Assembly (NCBI RefSeq): GCF_000735365.1
Contig: NZ_JMPL01000022.1
Span: 1 to 50,821 of the forward strand
DNA length: 50,821 nucleotides
Origin: Kluyvera ascorbata ATCC 33433
GTDB lineage: Bacteria > Pseudomonadota > Gammaproteobacteria > Enterobacterales > Enterobacteriaceae
Direction of reading: 5' to 3'
Made by a program: the position numbers and the translations under genes. Shown here piece after piece: positions 49,784 to 50,821 of this stretch; the stretch's first letter is position 1; the number at the start of each line of letters is the position of its first letter. The notes beneath the pieces are model-generated. The model was not told the DNA's origin, ran no database searches, and saw only the letters and a list, made by a program, of their open reading frames with translations.

Positions 49784-50821
49784 TTAGTTAACGAGCGTCC
49801 TGGATGATGACGCGGCGCTGGCGGTCTGCGACTGTTCGTCACGAGGGCCGGATTGTATCGGATGCGCCGTGAAATAGTTACGTAAACCGTTATAAATGGC
49901 TTCCGCGATCTTCTGTTGATAATCGTCGCTGCCCAGCAGGCGCTCTTCGCTGCTGTTACTGATAAAGCCGGTCTCGACCAGAATGGACGGAATATCCGGC
50001 GAACGCAGCACGCCAAGGCTGGCATGTTCAGGGCGGCGTTTATGCAGATTCCCTACCTGCTGAAGCTGGCTTATCACGCTGGTTGCGACATCATACCCTA
50101 CACGCTGGGAATGACCGAACTGCAGATCCAGCACCGCCTGGCTCAGGTACGGGTCGGCCTGGCTGTTGGCCAGTACGTCGCCCGCGCCGCCGAGCAGCTC
50201 AGACTGTTTCTCGTGCTGTTCGAGCCAGCCCGCCATTTCGCTATTCGCGCGACGGTTAGAGAGCACCCACACGGATGCACCGGTCGCATCGCGGTTCGGC
50301 GCGGCATCCGCGTGAATCGACACCAGGAAAGAAGCGTTCTGCTTACGCGCCACGTCGGAACGGCCCATCACCGAAATAAAGTAGTCTCCGTCACGGGTCA
50401 GCACGCCTTTGAACATCGGATCATCATTCAGCAGCGCACGCAGTTTGCGCGCAATGGCAATGGTGACGTTTTTCTCACGCGTGCCGCCAGGGCCAATCGC
50501 CCCAGGGTCCTGACCGCCGTGACCGGCATCAATGGCGATAATCACTTTATCACCCGAGACGCTGCGCGCGCGGGAAGACGGACGTGGCGTTGGCGTCACC
50601 GTGCTGGCAATCGCTGGCTGGCGCTCGCCGCTGAAGCTGCCGCTGTCGTTTCCGCTAGTCGTGCTGCTGCCGTTACGGCTGCCGCTGAACGGATTGCGTC
50701 CAGGCTGCACAGGTACAGGCGTCACCATTGGCGTTTCCACTCGCTTAGCCACAACCGGAGGCGGTGGAGGCGGTGGAGGCGGTGGAACGTCAGCGTTAAT
50801 GGTGAACACCACGGTGTAGTT
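49784..50821 (-). CDS. amiB: N-acetylmuramoyl-L-alanine amidase AmiB, 5'-partial
   Basis: The gene runs off the right edge, and the in-frame codons before 50812 (NYTVV) continue the family's AMIN domain, so the GTG at 50812 is internal. What is present: the end of the AMIN domain, a 10-proline run, a Ser/Pro-rich linker, then an Amidase_3 domain with zinc ligands in [11 protein letters not shown], in REKNV, in SIHADA and the catalytic Glu in VETGFIS. AmiB cleaves septal peptidoglycan and is activated by EnvC. It leads mutL-miaA-hfq-hflX. Confidence 0.96.
   Translation of the reverse strand, partial: NYTVVFTINADVPPPPPPPPPPVVAKRVETPMVTPVPVQPGRNPFSGSRNGSSTTSGNDSGSFSGERQPAIASTVTPTPRPSSRARSVSGDKVIIAIDAGHGGQDPGAIGPGGTREKNVTIAIARKLRALLNDDPMFKGVLTRDGDYFISVMGRSDVARKQNASFLVSIHADAAPNRDATGASVWVLSNRRANSEMAGWLEQHEKQSELLGGAGDVLANSQADPYLSQAVLDLQFGHSQRVGYDVATSVISQLQQVGNLHKRRPEHASLGVLRSPDIPSILVETGFISNSSEERLLGSDDYQQKIAEAIYNGLRNYFTAHPIQSGPRDEQSQTASAASSSRTLVN

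Overview
The window is a stretch of chromosome from a motile member of the Enterobacteriaceae, close to Escherichia, Klebsiella, Enterobacter and Citrobacter. Evidence: the gene order matches the E. coli amiB-to-ytfL neighbourhood read in reverse, most proteins are recognisable orthologues of E. coli proteins of nearly the same length, REP/BIME elements lie between genes, and a chemoreceptor gene has a flagellar sigma-28 promoter. The species cannot be fixed from the sequence alone. No tRNA or rRNA gene, insertion sequence, prophage or CRISPR array was seen.

Layout from left to right. (1) 3-3699: an accessory carbohydrate cluster with two Gfo/Idh/MocA dehydrogenases (the first cut by the window edge) and a GPH-type sugar symporter, sitting where E. 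coli has msrA. (2) 3927-17236: paeA(ytfL), ytfK, ytfJ, cysQ, cpdB, qorR, qorB, an AraC-type regulator, ytfF, a chemoreceptor, ytfE, nudI and cycA. The AraC gene, the chemoreceptor and nudI are additions to the E. coli order as I remember it. (3) 17539-21608: fklB, ytfB, an extra EamA transporter, and the ribosomal operon rpsF-priB-rpsR-rplI with its S6:S18 leader. (4) 21949-29799: yjfY, the L-ascorbate operon ulaABCDEF, divergent ulaG, then ulaR and yjfP. (5) 29985-33266: bsmA, yjfN, aidB, rlmB. (6) 33388-37712: a five-gene accessory operon (PLP-dependent lyase, Asp/Glu-type racemase, TauABC-like ABC importer) inserted between rnr and rlmB. (7) 37926-50821: rnr, nsrR, purA, yjeT, hflC, hflK, hflX, hfq, miaA, mutL and the 3' part of amiB.

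Connections between the genes. NsrR, encoded at 40.4-40.8 kb, very likely represses ytfE at 14.5 kb, whose promoter region carries a near-perfect 11-1-11 NsrR operator. That intergenic region also holds a CRP-like site and the sigma-28 promoter of the chemoreceptor. The ula genes form a complete anaerobic ascorbate route (PTS uptake, lactonase, decarboxylase, two epimerases), with two 34-bp imperfect direct repeats as the best candidates for UlaR operators. The hflX-hfq-miaA-mutL-amiB superoperon and the hflKC pair are intact.

The best candidate for an undescribed system is the operon at 33388-37712. The lyase looks more like L-cysteate sulfo-lyase (CuyA) than like DcyD, it is translationally coupled to an aspartate-type racemase, and it is followed by a sulfonate-type importer. 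Cysteate is the sulfonate analogue of aspartate, so I propose a pathway that imports D- and L-cysteate, racemises them and desulfonates them. This is inference. The least explained other part is the tandem dehydrogenase plus GPH transporter cluster at the left edge.
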